64,000 nt of DNA from positions 3,363,938-3,427,937 of the forward strand of contig OX393567.1 of the NCBI GenBank assembly GCA_947652115.1, in the 5' to 3' direction. This DNA comes from Blastomussa wellsi (Eukaryota > Cnidaria > Anthozoa > Scleractinia > Plerogyridae). Positions within the stretch are counted from its first letter, which is position 1. Every line of letters starts with the position of its first letter. A program made the translations under genes and the position numbers. The notes under the pieces were generated by a model. That model worked only from the letters and a program-made list of their open reading frames with translations, was not told the origin of the DNA and made no database searches. Shown here piece by piece: positions 35,503 through 46,033 of the stretch.

Positions 35503-35959
35503 ATGTTGTAGTCAACCAAACTTTATACAATGTAGTAATCAAATGTTCTTTTGTCCCTTTAAACATTGCGTATTACAATATTATGTTAAATAAGCATCTG
35601 TTTTTAGCTAACTTTACTGAAGTGGTTTTTATATGACTTTCTACTGGTTTCTTTGGTTGCGTGTTTCTAACCTTGGACATTATATTGATTGCAAAGGCTT
35701 TCAAACCCATGATTTTTTATGCACTTTTCCCACCGTCACCGGCACGGTTTCAAAATCAGTGTACATGTCTCGTATTGAGTTCTTTATACATGATTTTCAG
35801 AAGTTGTAGAAAACCGCTTCACGCCAGTAACCTTTATATAACTATAGTCTTTTGTGTTTGTTCCAGTTTCATCTCAGGCAGTTTTCAGCCATTAATTGTT
35901 TTTCACCTTTAAAAGTTAGTTTGTTCATATTTTCTTTTGGAAGTGTTGTCGAGATAATA

Positions 35960-36322
35960 GGGACTTTACGAACCACGACGGCGACGCCAACGAAAACGTC
36001 CACAAAAAATGAATTTAAATTTTGCGTAAGAATCCCGCAACTATCAGAATTTGTTTAGTGCGATTATCAGTATCAGCGCTAATTTTTACTTGGATTTTTA
36101 AGCGCTTATTTAATTCAAACGAGAAACATGAAAAACTCGCCGTTGCGGTTCGCGTTCTCAACACAACTCAGAATTTAGTCATTTCACTTCGTTGTTTTGC
36201 AGCGGACGACTAAGAAATGGACAAAGATGGATAACGCACGTGCAGGACTATTGTTCTGCTCATTAAATCTTTTGTTTGGCGACGTCCTCGTTTACATCGC
36301 CGTCGTGGTTTCGTAAAGTGCC
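35960..36322. mobile_element. MITE with TAATA target-site duplication
   Basis: The ends GGGACTTTACGAACCACGAC and GTCGTGGTTTCGTAAAGTGCC are inverted copies running inward through GGCGA(C/T)G and GACGTC. TAATA flanks both sides (35955-35959 and 36323-36327). The interior is non-coding. This is the clearest transposon boundary in the window. Confidence 0.8.
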
Positions 36323-37251
36323 TAATATTCAGTTCAGGCCACATTCAAACTCCCAACTCCCCCGCATCCTTATAAATTGATGCCACTCCAAAAACTGCCT
36401 TATAAGAACCCAGTTCTTCTCCTACTACCTACATCATTTTCATTGAGTCGAGGGCGTGGCAAAACTCGAATACGGTACAAACATTGGTTAAGTCGTCACG
36501 CAAGGTTGTTTTGCGTGATGGTGGTTATAATGCAAGGGGATTGTGTGACAATTCGAAAAGCCGCTACAAAAAGCACAACATTACCGACCTCTTGAATTTG
36601 GCCTCTAAACGTTTTCTAGTTTTTTTTATGTCGAAAAAGCTCTGTCACATCGTGGAAAGTTAAAAAACGTTTTATAAAGGTTGAAAGTCGAAAGACCAAC
36701 CACCCAAAGCAAAACATGGATGACCAATATAGGACTTGCTGACTGGATGTTGTCAAAATATTTTTTTTGAAAGTGATAACCAGTGGTATTGTAATAAATA
36801 TAATTCATTTGGAATTTCTATATTTCAAAGATGCCGTGATCTTGTAGTGATCTTCCCGACTTAAAAAGTTAACGCCTGTTCACAGGGCTATGAAACTGTT
36901 TAGATTATTTAATAAAATCTGTTATTTCTTCATTGTAGTCAAAAGACACTAGATTATACCCTACAATCACTCGCTTAACTCCATTCATTACTGCGTATAG
37001 GAGATGGAGAATTGTTAAAGAAGTGGAATATGTAGTCGTTTTTCTTAAGTGTGCACTTTACGTAGACTGCCTTTATATATTCGAGTAGTCTGGTAGATAG
37101 TTTTATAGCAACTTGGTTTAAGGGTTCATTTTTGTATCTGATTATTAAATGATAGCAAAAAACTTGTGTGTAGGAAGGTGTACTGTCTCGCACGAATGGC
37201 CCAATACCATGCGTGAAAGCAAACCAAACTACAGGAACTATGCCCCTAGCA

Positions 37252-37276
37252 CCCCCCCCCCCCCCCAAAAAAAAAA
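37252..37276. repeat. C-run followed by A-run
   Basis: About 15 C then about 10 A, interrupted by single bases. Prone to assembly or sequencing length error. Confidence 0.8.
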
Positions 37277-37621
37277 TGGCAACTGCTAACCGCAGAATTA
37301 CAAGCTTACGAGAGCTGCTAAACTAGGCGTACGGGAGCTTTTTTTGCAAACATAAACGCGTATGTTTTACGATGACAACACGTTGAATAATTTAGGAGGC
37401 TCGCTTATCAAGCCATATTTTGTCCGATCAAAATAGTGACTTTGGCGGTCACATAGCCTTTCACAGGAAAAAAAATATTTGCAGCCGTGATTCGGGTCCG
37501 TATTTTAGTGGGGGAAGAATTACCTTGCGTTTTATTTCAATGAATCGGGAATAAAACCGATACCCTGGAAGTGTCATGTAACTACTAGCTTGACTTTTTA
37601 TGCTAATATGCCCAAGGGATT

Positions 37622-37704
37622 ACAAAGGTGGCCTAGCGGTCATCGTGGCGCGCAACGAGGACAGAAACGTCACCAGAGGTCGAGGGTTCGAGTCTCGCTC
37701 ATAG
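37622..37704 (+). other. tRNA-like (Leu/Ser type) head of array unit 1
   Basis: TGGCCTAGCGGTCATCGTGG aligns with the D-arm of type II tRNAs (TGGCCGAGTGGTCTAAGGCG in tRNA-Leu), with a GCC/GGC D-stem. GAGGGTTCGAGTCTCGC forms most of a T-arm. The two are spaced as in tRNAs with a long variable arm. The acceptor ends do not pair and no clean anticodon stem is visible, so this is a tRNA-derived sequence rather than a tRNA. All 16 units carry it. Unit 3 has GTCTAGGG for GTCGAGGG, unit 7 has CAACAAGG, unit 10 has CATCCTTGCG. Confidence 0.7.
37629..37695 (+). promoter_or_regulatory. Pol III type 2 promoter-like boxes A and B (unit 1; repeated in every unit)
   Basis: Box A, TGGCCTAGCGG (37629-37639), fits TRGYNNANNNG fully. 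Box B, GGTTCGAGTCT (37685-37695), differs from GGTTCGANTCC at one base. The A-to-B start distance is 56 bp. Box A copies start at 37629, 39333, 41038, 42714, 44392, 46071, 47779, 49454, 51160, 52866, 54571, 56245, 57919, 59594, 61269 and 62944. Whether they are active is unknown. Confidence 0.6.
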
Positions 37705-37720
37705 GGATTATTCTACAACT

Positions 37721-37821
37721 GGCTTGGGGGCCGAATAATTCCTCCCCGGAGTGGAGATTTGGATCTAAGACTAAGGAATTACTCTCGATCAGGCTTGGGG
37801 GCCGGGTAATTCCTCCCCGGA
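37721..37821 (+). repeat. Internal direct repeat of a 30-bp GC-rich motif (unit 1)
   Basis: GGCTTGGGGGCCGAATAATT plus CCTCCCCGGA at 37721-37750 recurs 71 bp later at 37792-37821 with GGGTAATT replacing AATAATT. Units 2, 3 and 8 keep AATAATT in both copies. Each copy can form a small GGGG/CCCC hairpin. Confidence 0.75.
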
Positions 37822-37827
37822 ATCCGA

Positions 37828-37851
37828 TTTTTATTTTTTAAAAACTTTTTT
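37828..37851 (+). terminator. T-run cluster, possible Pol III terminator (unit 1; repeated)
   Basis: GATTTTTATTTTTTA and then CTTTTTTGGG give three runs of five or six T, about 200 bp downstream of box A and right after the duplicated GC-rich motif. The runs are present, with small length changes, in every unit. Four or more T on the sense strand is the usual Pol III stop. Confidence 0.45.
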
Positions 37852-38076
37852 GGGTAAATTTGGGCGTTATTTCCTTTTTTTTGCACTGCCTTAATTGGAA
37901 AGATATCCAGATTTTATAAAAATTAGGCGGATTTTACATTTTCTTTTCTTCATTTTGGTAGCGAAAACCTCTGTTTGGTAAAATAAAGATACACTTAATT
38001 CGAAAGAAATGCATTTTGTGGAATTTGCAGAAGAATCTGATGACCAAATAGAAGTTCTCTCGTTTCTTTCTTCCAG

Positions 38077-38113
38077 GAGCTTGAGACCATGCATGGATTT
38101 AGGACGCATTCAG
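38077..38113 (+). other. 37-nt cassette with strong splice signals (unit 1; repeated)
   Basis: A pyrimidine tract ending TTTCTTTCTTCCAG precedes GAGCTTGAGACCATGC...CATTCAG, which is followed directly by GTAAGC. It reads ELETMHGFRTHS with one base over. The cassette sits 485 bp into unit 1 and is unchanged in most units. Units 15 and 16 have CATTCAA/GTAAGC, a slightly weaker donor. It looks like an internal micro-exon, but no partner exon is proven. Confidence 0.5.
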
Positions 38114-38919
38114 GTAAGCTCTCGCGCTCGAATTGTCTGTATTTATTAGATGCCATTTCATGACTCTTGCATAAAGAAAAAATTCAGTCTGCTCAACTGG
38201 CGGGAATGTTTTGATTGAGCGGCAGAGCATGCAACTCCCTCAAGTTCCAACTTTTTGACCCAGCATGTCATTCCGGAAACGAAACACTATTTCATTTATG
38301 AAATAGCTCTTTGTTGCCATTGTTAGCAAGTCTCGATCTCCAGATAACGATCGATTTGAAATTCGACAACGCCCGCTAAACTGAAATTGATCTCTAGAAT
38401 TATTTGTTCTGCCTTCTAAAGGAAATTTGCTGAAGGACATCATTAAGTCCAATGAAGGTGAAAGTCTAACGATTTGATAGTTATGGGTCGGCTATTATCT
38501 TGCCTTAGCAAAGGTCGAACTGGTTGACTCCAATGCACTCCGACTCGTTCCGTCGTGCGAGGCAAGAAAATGAAGTGCTTGCTTTAGAAGGCAAAGGGCC
38601 TTTGGTCACATCAAATACGACTAGTAACCAGACTTATTGCATGATTTGAAAGACGTCTTATCGATATTTGGCTTGAACTTGACTGTGGCGAAAGACAAAG
38701 GGGGGAGGGAGCTAATCGTACACAAGACTCTTGGTAGTTGAAACAGGGTAACAAAAGCCTGGAAGATAAAGATCACGAGAATTGAATAAATATTCTGATA
38801 AATCAATAGTATAGTAGTATCAATAGTATTGTACCGAAACGTGAACGGGCTGAGCTGCGGCCGGTCTTCTGCGACAACTGGATGATTGACAAACGAACAA
38901 GAAGCTTCGAAGGAAAAAA

Positions 38920-39108
38920 ATGGCCGACAAAACAACTCTAACCGAAAATAACGAAATCACACAAAACGAGAACAAGGTACAAAGGACCCTGAACCAAAAA
39001 AATTGCAGGGCCTCCGGCCATACTCTGGTTAGGTCAATGAGCGATGATCTGAGTCAAATGTGTTTTGATCTCGGACAATGGCCAAGACTTGTGGGATGTG
39101 CAGTTTGA
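38920..39108 (+). CDS. Conserved 62-codon frame in each array unit (unproven)
   Basis: It begins MADKTTLTENNEITQNENK in an AAAAATGG context, ends PRLVGCAV and occurs in all 15 full units, at 38920, 40625, 42330, 44008, 45687, 47366, 49041, 50746, 52452, 54158, 55832, 57506, 59181, 60856 and 62531. Changes are few: Q to E in NQKNC and G to R in DLGQW (units 4 and 6), Q to P (unit 4), M to I (unit 9). A GTACAA donor directly after codon 19 would make a first coding exon. I recognise no family. Conservation may simply reflect recent array spread, so coding status is open. Confidence 0.3.
   Translation: MADKTTLTENNEITQNENKVQRTLNQKNCRASGHTLVRSMSDDLSQMCFDLGQWPRLVGCAV
39012..39078 (+). other. 5S rRNA-like fragment in each unit (tentative)
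   Basis: Within the 62-codon frame, GCCTCCGGCCATAC matches the start of metazoan 5S rRNA (GCCTACGGCCATAC) at 13 of 14 bases. TGATCTCGGA, also found in 5S rRNA, lies about 56 bp after that start instead of the usual roughly 37. The internal control region of 5S genes is not recognisable, so this is at most a decayed 5S-derived piece. Confidence 0.25.
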
Positions 39109-39295
39109 CTGGCTTTAAACAATTTAACGGAGGCTTAAGAATCCCTGAATTTGAATTATTTTCAAGGTCTAGATTCTTGCGAAACATTAATCCCACCTAA
39201 TGAAATTTGAAGTTTGCTGTTTTTAACCCATTTTAACTGTTCTAACAGAGTACGCATTCTCAAACACAACCCCTAATTTGCAAACTAAACACACC

Positions 39296-41000
39296 GACTT
39301 TTTATGCTAATATGCCCAAGGGATTACAGAGGTGGCCTAGCGGTCATCGTGGCGCGCAACGAGGACAGAAACGTCACCAGAGGTCGAGGGTTCGAGTCTC
39401 GCTCATAGGGATTATTCTACAACTGGCTTGGGGGCCGAATAATTCCTCCCCGGAGTGGAGATTTGGATCTAAGACTAAGGAATTACTCTCGATCAGGCTT
39501 GGGGGCCGAATAATTCCTCCCCGGAATCCGATTTTTATTTTTTAAAAACTTTTTTGGGTAAATTTGGGCGTTATTTCCTTTTTTTTTGCACTGCCTTAAT
39601 TGGAAAGATATCCAGATTTTTTAAAAATTAGGCGGATTTTACATTTTCTTTTCTTCATTTTGGTAGCGAAAACCTCTGTTTGGTAAAATAAAGATACACT
39701 TAATTCGAAAGAAATGCATTTTGTGGAATTTGCAGAAGAATCTGATGACCAAATAGAAGTTCTCTCGTTTCTTTCTTCCAGGAGCTTGAGACCATGCATG
39801 GATTTAGGACGCATTCAGGTAAGCTCTCGCGCTCGAATTGTCTGTATTTATTAGATGCCATTTCATGACTCTTGCATAAAGAAAAAATTCAGTCTGCTCA
39901 ACTGGCGGGAATGTTTTGATTGAGCGGCAGAGCATGCAACTCCCTCAAGTTCCAACTTTTTGACCCAGCATGTCATTCCGGAAACGAAACACTATTTCAT
40001 TTATGAAATAGCTCTTTTGTGCCATTGTTAGCAAGTCTCGATCTCCAGATTACGATCGATTTGAAATTCGACAACGCCCGCTAAACTGAAATTGATCTCT
40101 AGAATTATTTGTTCTGCCTTCTAAAGGAAATTTGCTGAAGGACATCATTAAGTCCAATGAAGGTGAAAGTCTAACGATTTGATAGTTATGGGTCGGCTAT
40201 TATCTTGCCTTAGCAAAGGTCGAACTGGTTGACTCCAATGCACTCCGACTCGTTCCGTCGTGCGAGGCAAGAAAATGAAGTGCTTGCTTTAGAAGGCAAA
40301 GGGCCTTTGGTCACATCAAATACGACTAGTAACCAGACTTATTGCATGATTTGAAAGACGTCTTATCGATATTTGGCTTGAACTTGACTGTGGCGAAAGA
40401 CAAAGGGGGGAGGGAGCTAATCGTACACAAGACTCTTGGTAGTTGAAACAGGGTAACAAAAGCCTGGAAGATAAAGATCACGAGAATTGAATAAATATTC
40501 TGATAAATCAATAGTATAGTAGTATCAATAGTATTGTACCGAAACGTGAACGGGCTGAGCTGCGGCCGGTCTTCTGCGACAACTGGATGGTTGACAAACG
40601 AACAAGAAGCTTCGAAGGAAAAAAATGGCCGACAAAACAACTCTAACCGAAAATAACGAAATCACACAAAACGAGAACAAGGTACAAAGGACCCTGAACC
40701 AAAAAAATTGCAGGGCCTCCGGCCATACTCTGGTTAGGTCAATGAGCGATGATCTGAGTCAAATGTGTTTTGATCTCGGACAATGGCCAAGACTTGTGGG
40801 ATGTGCAGTTTGACTGGCTTTAAACAATTTAACGGAGGCTTAAGAATCCCTGAATTTGAATTATTTTCAAGGTCTAGATTCTTGCGAAACATTAATCCCA
40901 CCTAATGAAATTTGAAGTTTGCTGTTTTTAACCCATTTTAACTGTTCTAACAGAGTACGCATTCTCAGTCACAACCCCTAATTTGCAAACTAAACACACC
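39296..41000 (+). repeat. Array unit 2 (1705 bp, full-length class)
   Basis: Both GC-rich motifs read AATAATT. It has GCTCTTTTGTGCC and AGATTACGATCG where unit 1 has GCTCTTTGTTGCC and AGATAACGATCG, and shares these with units 3 and 5. Confidence 0.95.
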
Positions 41001-42676
41001 GACTTTTTATGCTAATATGCCCAAGGGATTACAGAGGTGGCCTAGCGGTCATCGTGGCGCGCAACGAGGACAGAAACGTCACCAGAGGTCTAGGGTTCGA
41101 GTCTCGCTCATAGGGATTATTCTACAACTGGCTTGGGGGCCGAATAATTCCTCCCCGGAGTGGAGATTTGGATCTAAGACTAAGGAATTACTCTCGATCA
41201 GGCTTGGGGGCCGAATAATTCCTCCCCGGAATCCGATTTTTATTTTTTAAAAACTTTTTTGGGTAAATTTGGGCGTTATTTCCTTTTTTTTTGCACTGCC
41301 TTAATTGGAAAGATATCCAGATTTTTTAAAAATTAGGCGGATTTTACATTTTCTTTTCTTCATTTTGGTAGCGAAAACCTCTGTTTGGTAAAATAAAGAT
41401 ACACTTAATTCGAAAGAAATGCATTTTGTGGAATTTGCAGAAGAATCTGATGACCAAATAGAAGTTCTCTCGTTTCTTTCTTCCAGGAGCTTGAGACCAT
41501 GCATGGATTTAGGACGCATTCAGGTAAGCTCTCGCGCTCGAATTGTCTGTATTTATTAGATGCCATTTCATGACTCTTGCATAAAGAAAAAATTCAGTCT
41601 GCTCAACTGGCGGGAATGTTTTGATTGAGCGGCAGAGCATGCAACTCCCTCAAGTTCCAACTTTTTGACCCAGCATGTCATTCCGGAAACGAAACACTAT
41701 TTCATTTATGAAATAGCTCTTTTGTGCCATTGTTAGCAAGTCTCGATCTCCAGATTACGATCGATTTGAAATTCGACAACGCCCGCTAAACTGAAATTGA
41801 TCTCTAGAATTATTTGTTCTGCCTTCTAAAGGAAATTTGCTGAAGGACATCATTAAGTCCAATGAAGGTGAAAGTCTAACGATTTGATAGTTATGGGTCG
41901 GCTATTATCTTGCCTTAGCAAAGGTCGAACTGGTTGACTCCAATGCACTCCGACTCGTTCCGTCGTGCGAGGCAAGAAAATGAAGTGCTTGCTTTAGAAG
42001 GCAAAGGGCCTTTGGTCACATCAAATACGACTAGTAACCAGACTTATTGCATGATTTGAAAGACGTCTTATCGATATTTGGCTTGAACTTGACTGTGGCG
42101 AAAGACAAAGGGGGGAGGGAGCTAATCGTACACAAGACTCTTGGTAGTTGAAACAGGGTAACAAAAGCCTGGAAGATAAAGATCACGAGAATTGAATAAA
42201 TATTCTGATAAATCAATAGTATAGTAGTATCAATAGTATTGTACCGAAACGTGAACGGGCTGAGCTGCGGCCGGTCTTCTGCGACAACTGGATGGTTGAC
42301 AAACGAACAAGAAGCTTCGAAGGAAACAAATGGCCGACAAAACAACTCTAACCGAAAATAACGAAATCACACAAAACGAGAACAAGGTACAAAGGACCCT
42401 GAACCAAAAAAATTGCAGGGCCTCCGGCCATACTCTGGTTAGGTCAATGAGCGATGATCTGAGTCAAATGTGTTTTGATCTCGGACAATGGCCAAGACTT
42501 GTGGGATGTGCAGTTTGACTGGCTTTAAACAATTTAACGGAGGCTTAAGAATCCCTGAATTTGAATTATTTTCAAGGTCTAGATTCTTGCGAAACACCAC
42601 CTAATGAAATTTGAAGTTTGCTGTTTTTAACCCATTTTAACTGTTCACAACCCCTAATTTGCAAACTAAACACACC
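41001..42676 (+). repeat. Array unit 3 (1676 bp, tail-deleted class; dimer member A)
   Basis: Lacks 6 bp (GAAACACCACC) and 26 bp (CTGTTCACAACC) near the unit end. It carries GAAGGAAACAAATGG before the 62-codon frame, shared only with unit 5. Its box-B flank reads GTCTAGGG. Confidence 0.95.
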
Positions 42677-44354
42677 GACTTTTTATGCTAATATGCCCAA
42701 GGGATTGCAAAGGTGGCCTAGCGGTCATCGTGGCGCGCAACGAGGACAGAAACGTCACCAGAGGTCGAGGGTTCGAGTCTCGCTCATAGGGATTATTCTA
42801 CAACTGGCTTGGGGGCCGAATAATTCCTCCCCGGAGTGGAGATTTGGATCTAAGACTAAGGAATTACTCTCGATCAGGCTTGGGGGCCGGGTAATTCCTC
42901 CCCGGAATCCGATTTTTATTTTTTAAAAACTTTTTTGGGTAAATTTGGGCGTTATTTCTTTTTTTTTTTTTGCACTGCCTTAATTGGAAAGATATCCAGA
43001 TTTTTTAAAAATTAGGCGGATTTTACATTTTCTTTTCTTCATTTTGGTAGCGAAAACCTCTGTTTGGTAAAATAAGATACACTTAATTCGAAAGAAATGC
43101 ATTTTGTGGAATTTGCAGAAGAATCTGATGACCAAATAGAAGTTCTCTCGTTTCTTTCTTCCAGGAGCTTGAGACCATGCATGGATTTAGGACGCATTCA
43201 GGTAAGCTCTCGCGCTCGAATTGTCTGTATTTATTAGATGCCATTTCATGACTCTTGCATAAAGAAAAAATTCAGTCTGCTCAACTGGCGGGAATGTTTT
43301 GATTGAGCGGCAGAGCATGCAACTCCCTCAAGTTCCAACTTTTTGACCCAGCATGTCATTCCGGAAACGAAACACTATTTCATTTATGAAATAGCTCTTT
43401 GTTGCCATTGTTAGCAAGTCTCGATCTCCAGATAACGATCGATTTGAAATTCGACAACGCCCGCTAAACTGAAATTGATCTCTAGAATTATTTGTTCTGC
43501 CTTCTAAAGGAAATTTGCTGAAGGACATCATTAAGTCCAATGAAGGTGAAAGTCTAACGATTTGATAGTTATGGGTCGGCTATTATCTTGCCTTAGCAAA
43601 GGTCGAACTGGTTGACTCCAATGCACTCCGACTCGTTCCGTCGTGCGAGGCAAGAAAATGAAGTGCTTGCTTTAGAAGGCAAAGGGCCTTTGGTCACATC
43701 AAATACGACTAGTAACCAGACTTATTGCATGATTTGAAAGACGTCTTATCGATATTTGGCTTGAACTTGACTGTGGCGAAAGACAAAGGGGGGAGGGAGC
43801 TAATCGTACACAAGACTCTTGGTAGTTGAAACAGGGTAAAAAAAGCCTGGAAGATAAAGATCACGAGAATTGAATAAATATTCTGATAAATCAATAGTAT
43901 AGTAGTATCAATAGTATTGTACCGAAACGTGAACGGGCTAAGCTGCGGCCGGTCTTCTGCGACAACTGGATGGTTGACAAACGAACAAGAAGCTTCGAAG
44001 GAAAAAAATGGCCGACAAAACAACTCTAACCGAAAATAACGAAATCACACAAAACGAGAACAAGGTACCAAGGACCCTAAACGAAAAAAATTGCAGGGCC
44101 TCCGGCCATACTCTGGTTAGGTCAATGAGCGATGATCTGAGTCAAATGTGTTTTGATCTCAGACAATGGCCAAGACTTGTGGGATGTGCAGTTTGACTGG
44201 CTTTAAACAATTTAACGGAGGCTTAAGAATCCCTGAATTTGAATTATTTTCAAGGTCTAGATTCTTGCGAAACACCACCTAATGAAATTTGAAGTTTGCT
44301 GTTTTTAACCCATTTTAACTGTTCACAACCCCTAATTTGCAAACTAAACACACC
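42677..44354 (+). repeat. Array unit 4 (1678 bp, tail-deleted class; dimer member B)
   Basis: Shares GGGATTGCAAAGG, a Q-to-E change (NEKNC) and GTAAAAAAAGCC with unit 6, and the tail deletions with units 3 and 5. Confidence 0.95.
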
Positions 44355-46033
44355 GACTTTTTATGCTAATATGCCCAAGGGATTACAAAGGTGGCCTAGC
44401 GGTCATCGTGGCGCGCAACGAGGACAGAAACGTCACCAGAGGTCGAGGGTTCGAGTCTCGCTCAGAGGGATTATTCTACAACTGGCTTGGGGGCCGAATA
44501 ATTCCTCCCCGGAGTGGAGATTTGGATCTAAGACTAAGGAATTTCTCTCGATCAGGCTTGGGGGCCGGGTAATTCCTCCCCGGAATCCGATTTTTATTTT
44601 TTAAAAACTTTTTTGGGTAAATTTGGGCGTTATTTCTTTTTTTTTTTTTGCACTGCCTTAATTGGAAAGATATCCAGATTTTTTAAAAATTAGGCGGATT
44701 TTACATTTTCTTTTCTTCATTTTGGTAGCGAAAACCTCTGTTTGGTAAAATAAAGATACACTTAATTCGAAAGAAATGCATTTTGTGGAATTTGCAGAAG
44801 AATCTGATGACCAAATAGAAGTTCTCTCGTTTCTTTCTTCCAGGAGCTTGAGACCATGCATGGATTTAGGACGCATTCAGGTAAGCTCTCGCGCTCGAAT
44901 TGTCTGTATTTATTAGATGCCATTTCATGACTCTTGCATAAAGAAAAAATTCAGTCTGCTCAACTGGCGGGAATGTTTTGATTGAGCGGCAGAGCATGCA
45001 ACTCCCTCAAGTTCCAACTTTTTGACCCAGCATGTCATTCCGGAAACGAAACACTATTTCATTTATGAAATAGCTCTTTTGTGCCATTGTTAGCAAGTCT
45101 CGATCTCCAGATTACGATCGATTTGAAATTCGACAACGCCCGCTAAACTGAAATTGATCTCTAGAATTATTTGTTCTGCCTTCTAAAGGAAATTTGCTGA
45201 AGGACATCATTAAGTCCAATGAAGGTGAAAGTCTAACGATTTGATAGTTATGGGTCGGCTATTATCTTGCCTTAGCAAAGGTCGAACTGGTTGACTCCAA
45301 TGCACTCCGACTCGTTCCGTCGTGCGAGGCAAGAAAATGAAGTGCTTGCTTTAGAAGGCAAAGGGCCTTTGGTCACATCAAATACGACTAGTAACCAGAC
45401 TTATTGCATGATTTGAAAGACGTCTTATCGATATTTGGCTTGAACTTGACTGTGGCGAAAGACAAAGGGGGGAGGGAGCTAATCGTACACAAGACTCTTG
45501 GTAGTTGAAACAGGGTAACAAAAGCCTGGAAGATAAAGATCACGAGAATTGAATAAATATTCTGATAAATCAATAGTATAGTAGTATCAATAGTATTGTA
45601 CCGAAACGTGAACGGGCTGAGCTGCGGCCGGTCTTCTGCGACAACTGGATGGTTGACAAACGAACAAGAAGCTTCGAAGGAAACAAATGGCCGACAAAAC
45701 AACTCTAACCGAAAATAACGAAATCACACAAAACGAGAACAAGGTACAAAGGACCCTGAACCAAAAAAATTGCAGGGCCTCCGGCCATACTCTGGTTAGG
45801 TCAATGAGCGATGATCTGAGTCAAATGTGTTTTGATCTCGGACAATGGCCAAGACTTGTGGGATGTGCAGTTTGACTGGCTTTAAACAATTTAACGGAGG
45901 CTTAAGAATCCCTGAATTTGAATTATTTTCAAGGTCTAGATTCTTGCGAAACACCACCTAATGAAATTTGAAGTTTGCTGTTTTTAACCCATTTTAACTG
46001 TTCACAACCCCTAATTTGCAAACTAAACACACC
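44355..46033 (+). repeat. Array unit 5 (1679 bp, tail-deleted class; dimer member A)
   Basis: Near repeat of unit 3 (GAAACAAATGG, TTTTGTGCC, AGATTACG). It has private CTCAGAGGG and GAATTTCTCTCG changes in the head. Confidence 0.95.

Larger units (their letters stand above)
35503..37591. other. Gene-free stretch between tetraspanin B and the tandem array
   Basis: I see no coding exon. It holds probable 3' UTR of the longer tetraspanin B transcript, a MITE at 35960-36322 and a C-run next to an A-run at 37252-37276. Short frames here show no family motif. Confidence 0.6.
37592..39295 (+). repeat. Array unit 1 (1704 bp, full-length class)
   Basis: First unit. It has the 31-bp segment (starting AGCAAGTCTCGATC at 38327) and the full unit end, but ends uniquely with CTCAAACACAACC where most others have CTCAGTCACAACC. 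Confidence 0.95.

Noticed and set aside
37590..37841. Repeated MPKGLQRWPSG frame (77-102 codons) at the start of each unit
   Set aside because: It translates the tRNA-like head and the duplicated GC-rich motif; the RNA-type signals explain the sequence better.
38621..38935. Repeated 104-codon minus-strand frame (MFCRPFFSF...)
   Set aside because: Hydrophobic, no recognisable family, and the units are too similar for conservation to count as evidence. Mentioned as part of a finding but not annotated as a gene.
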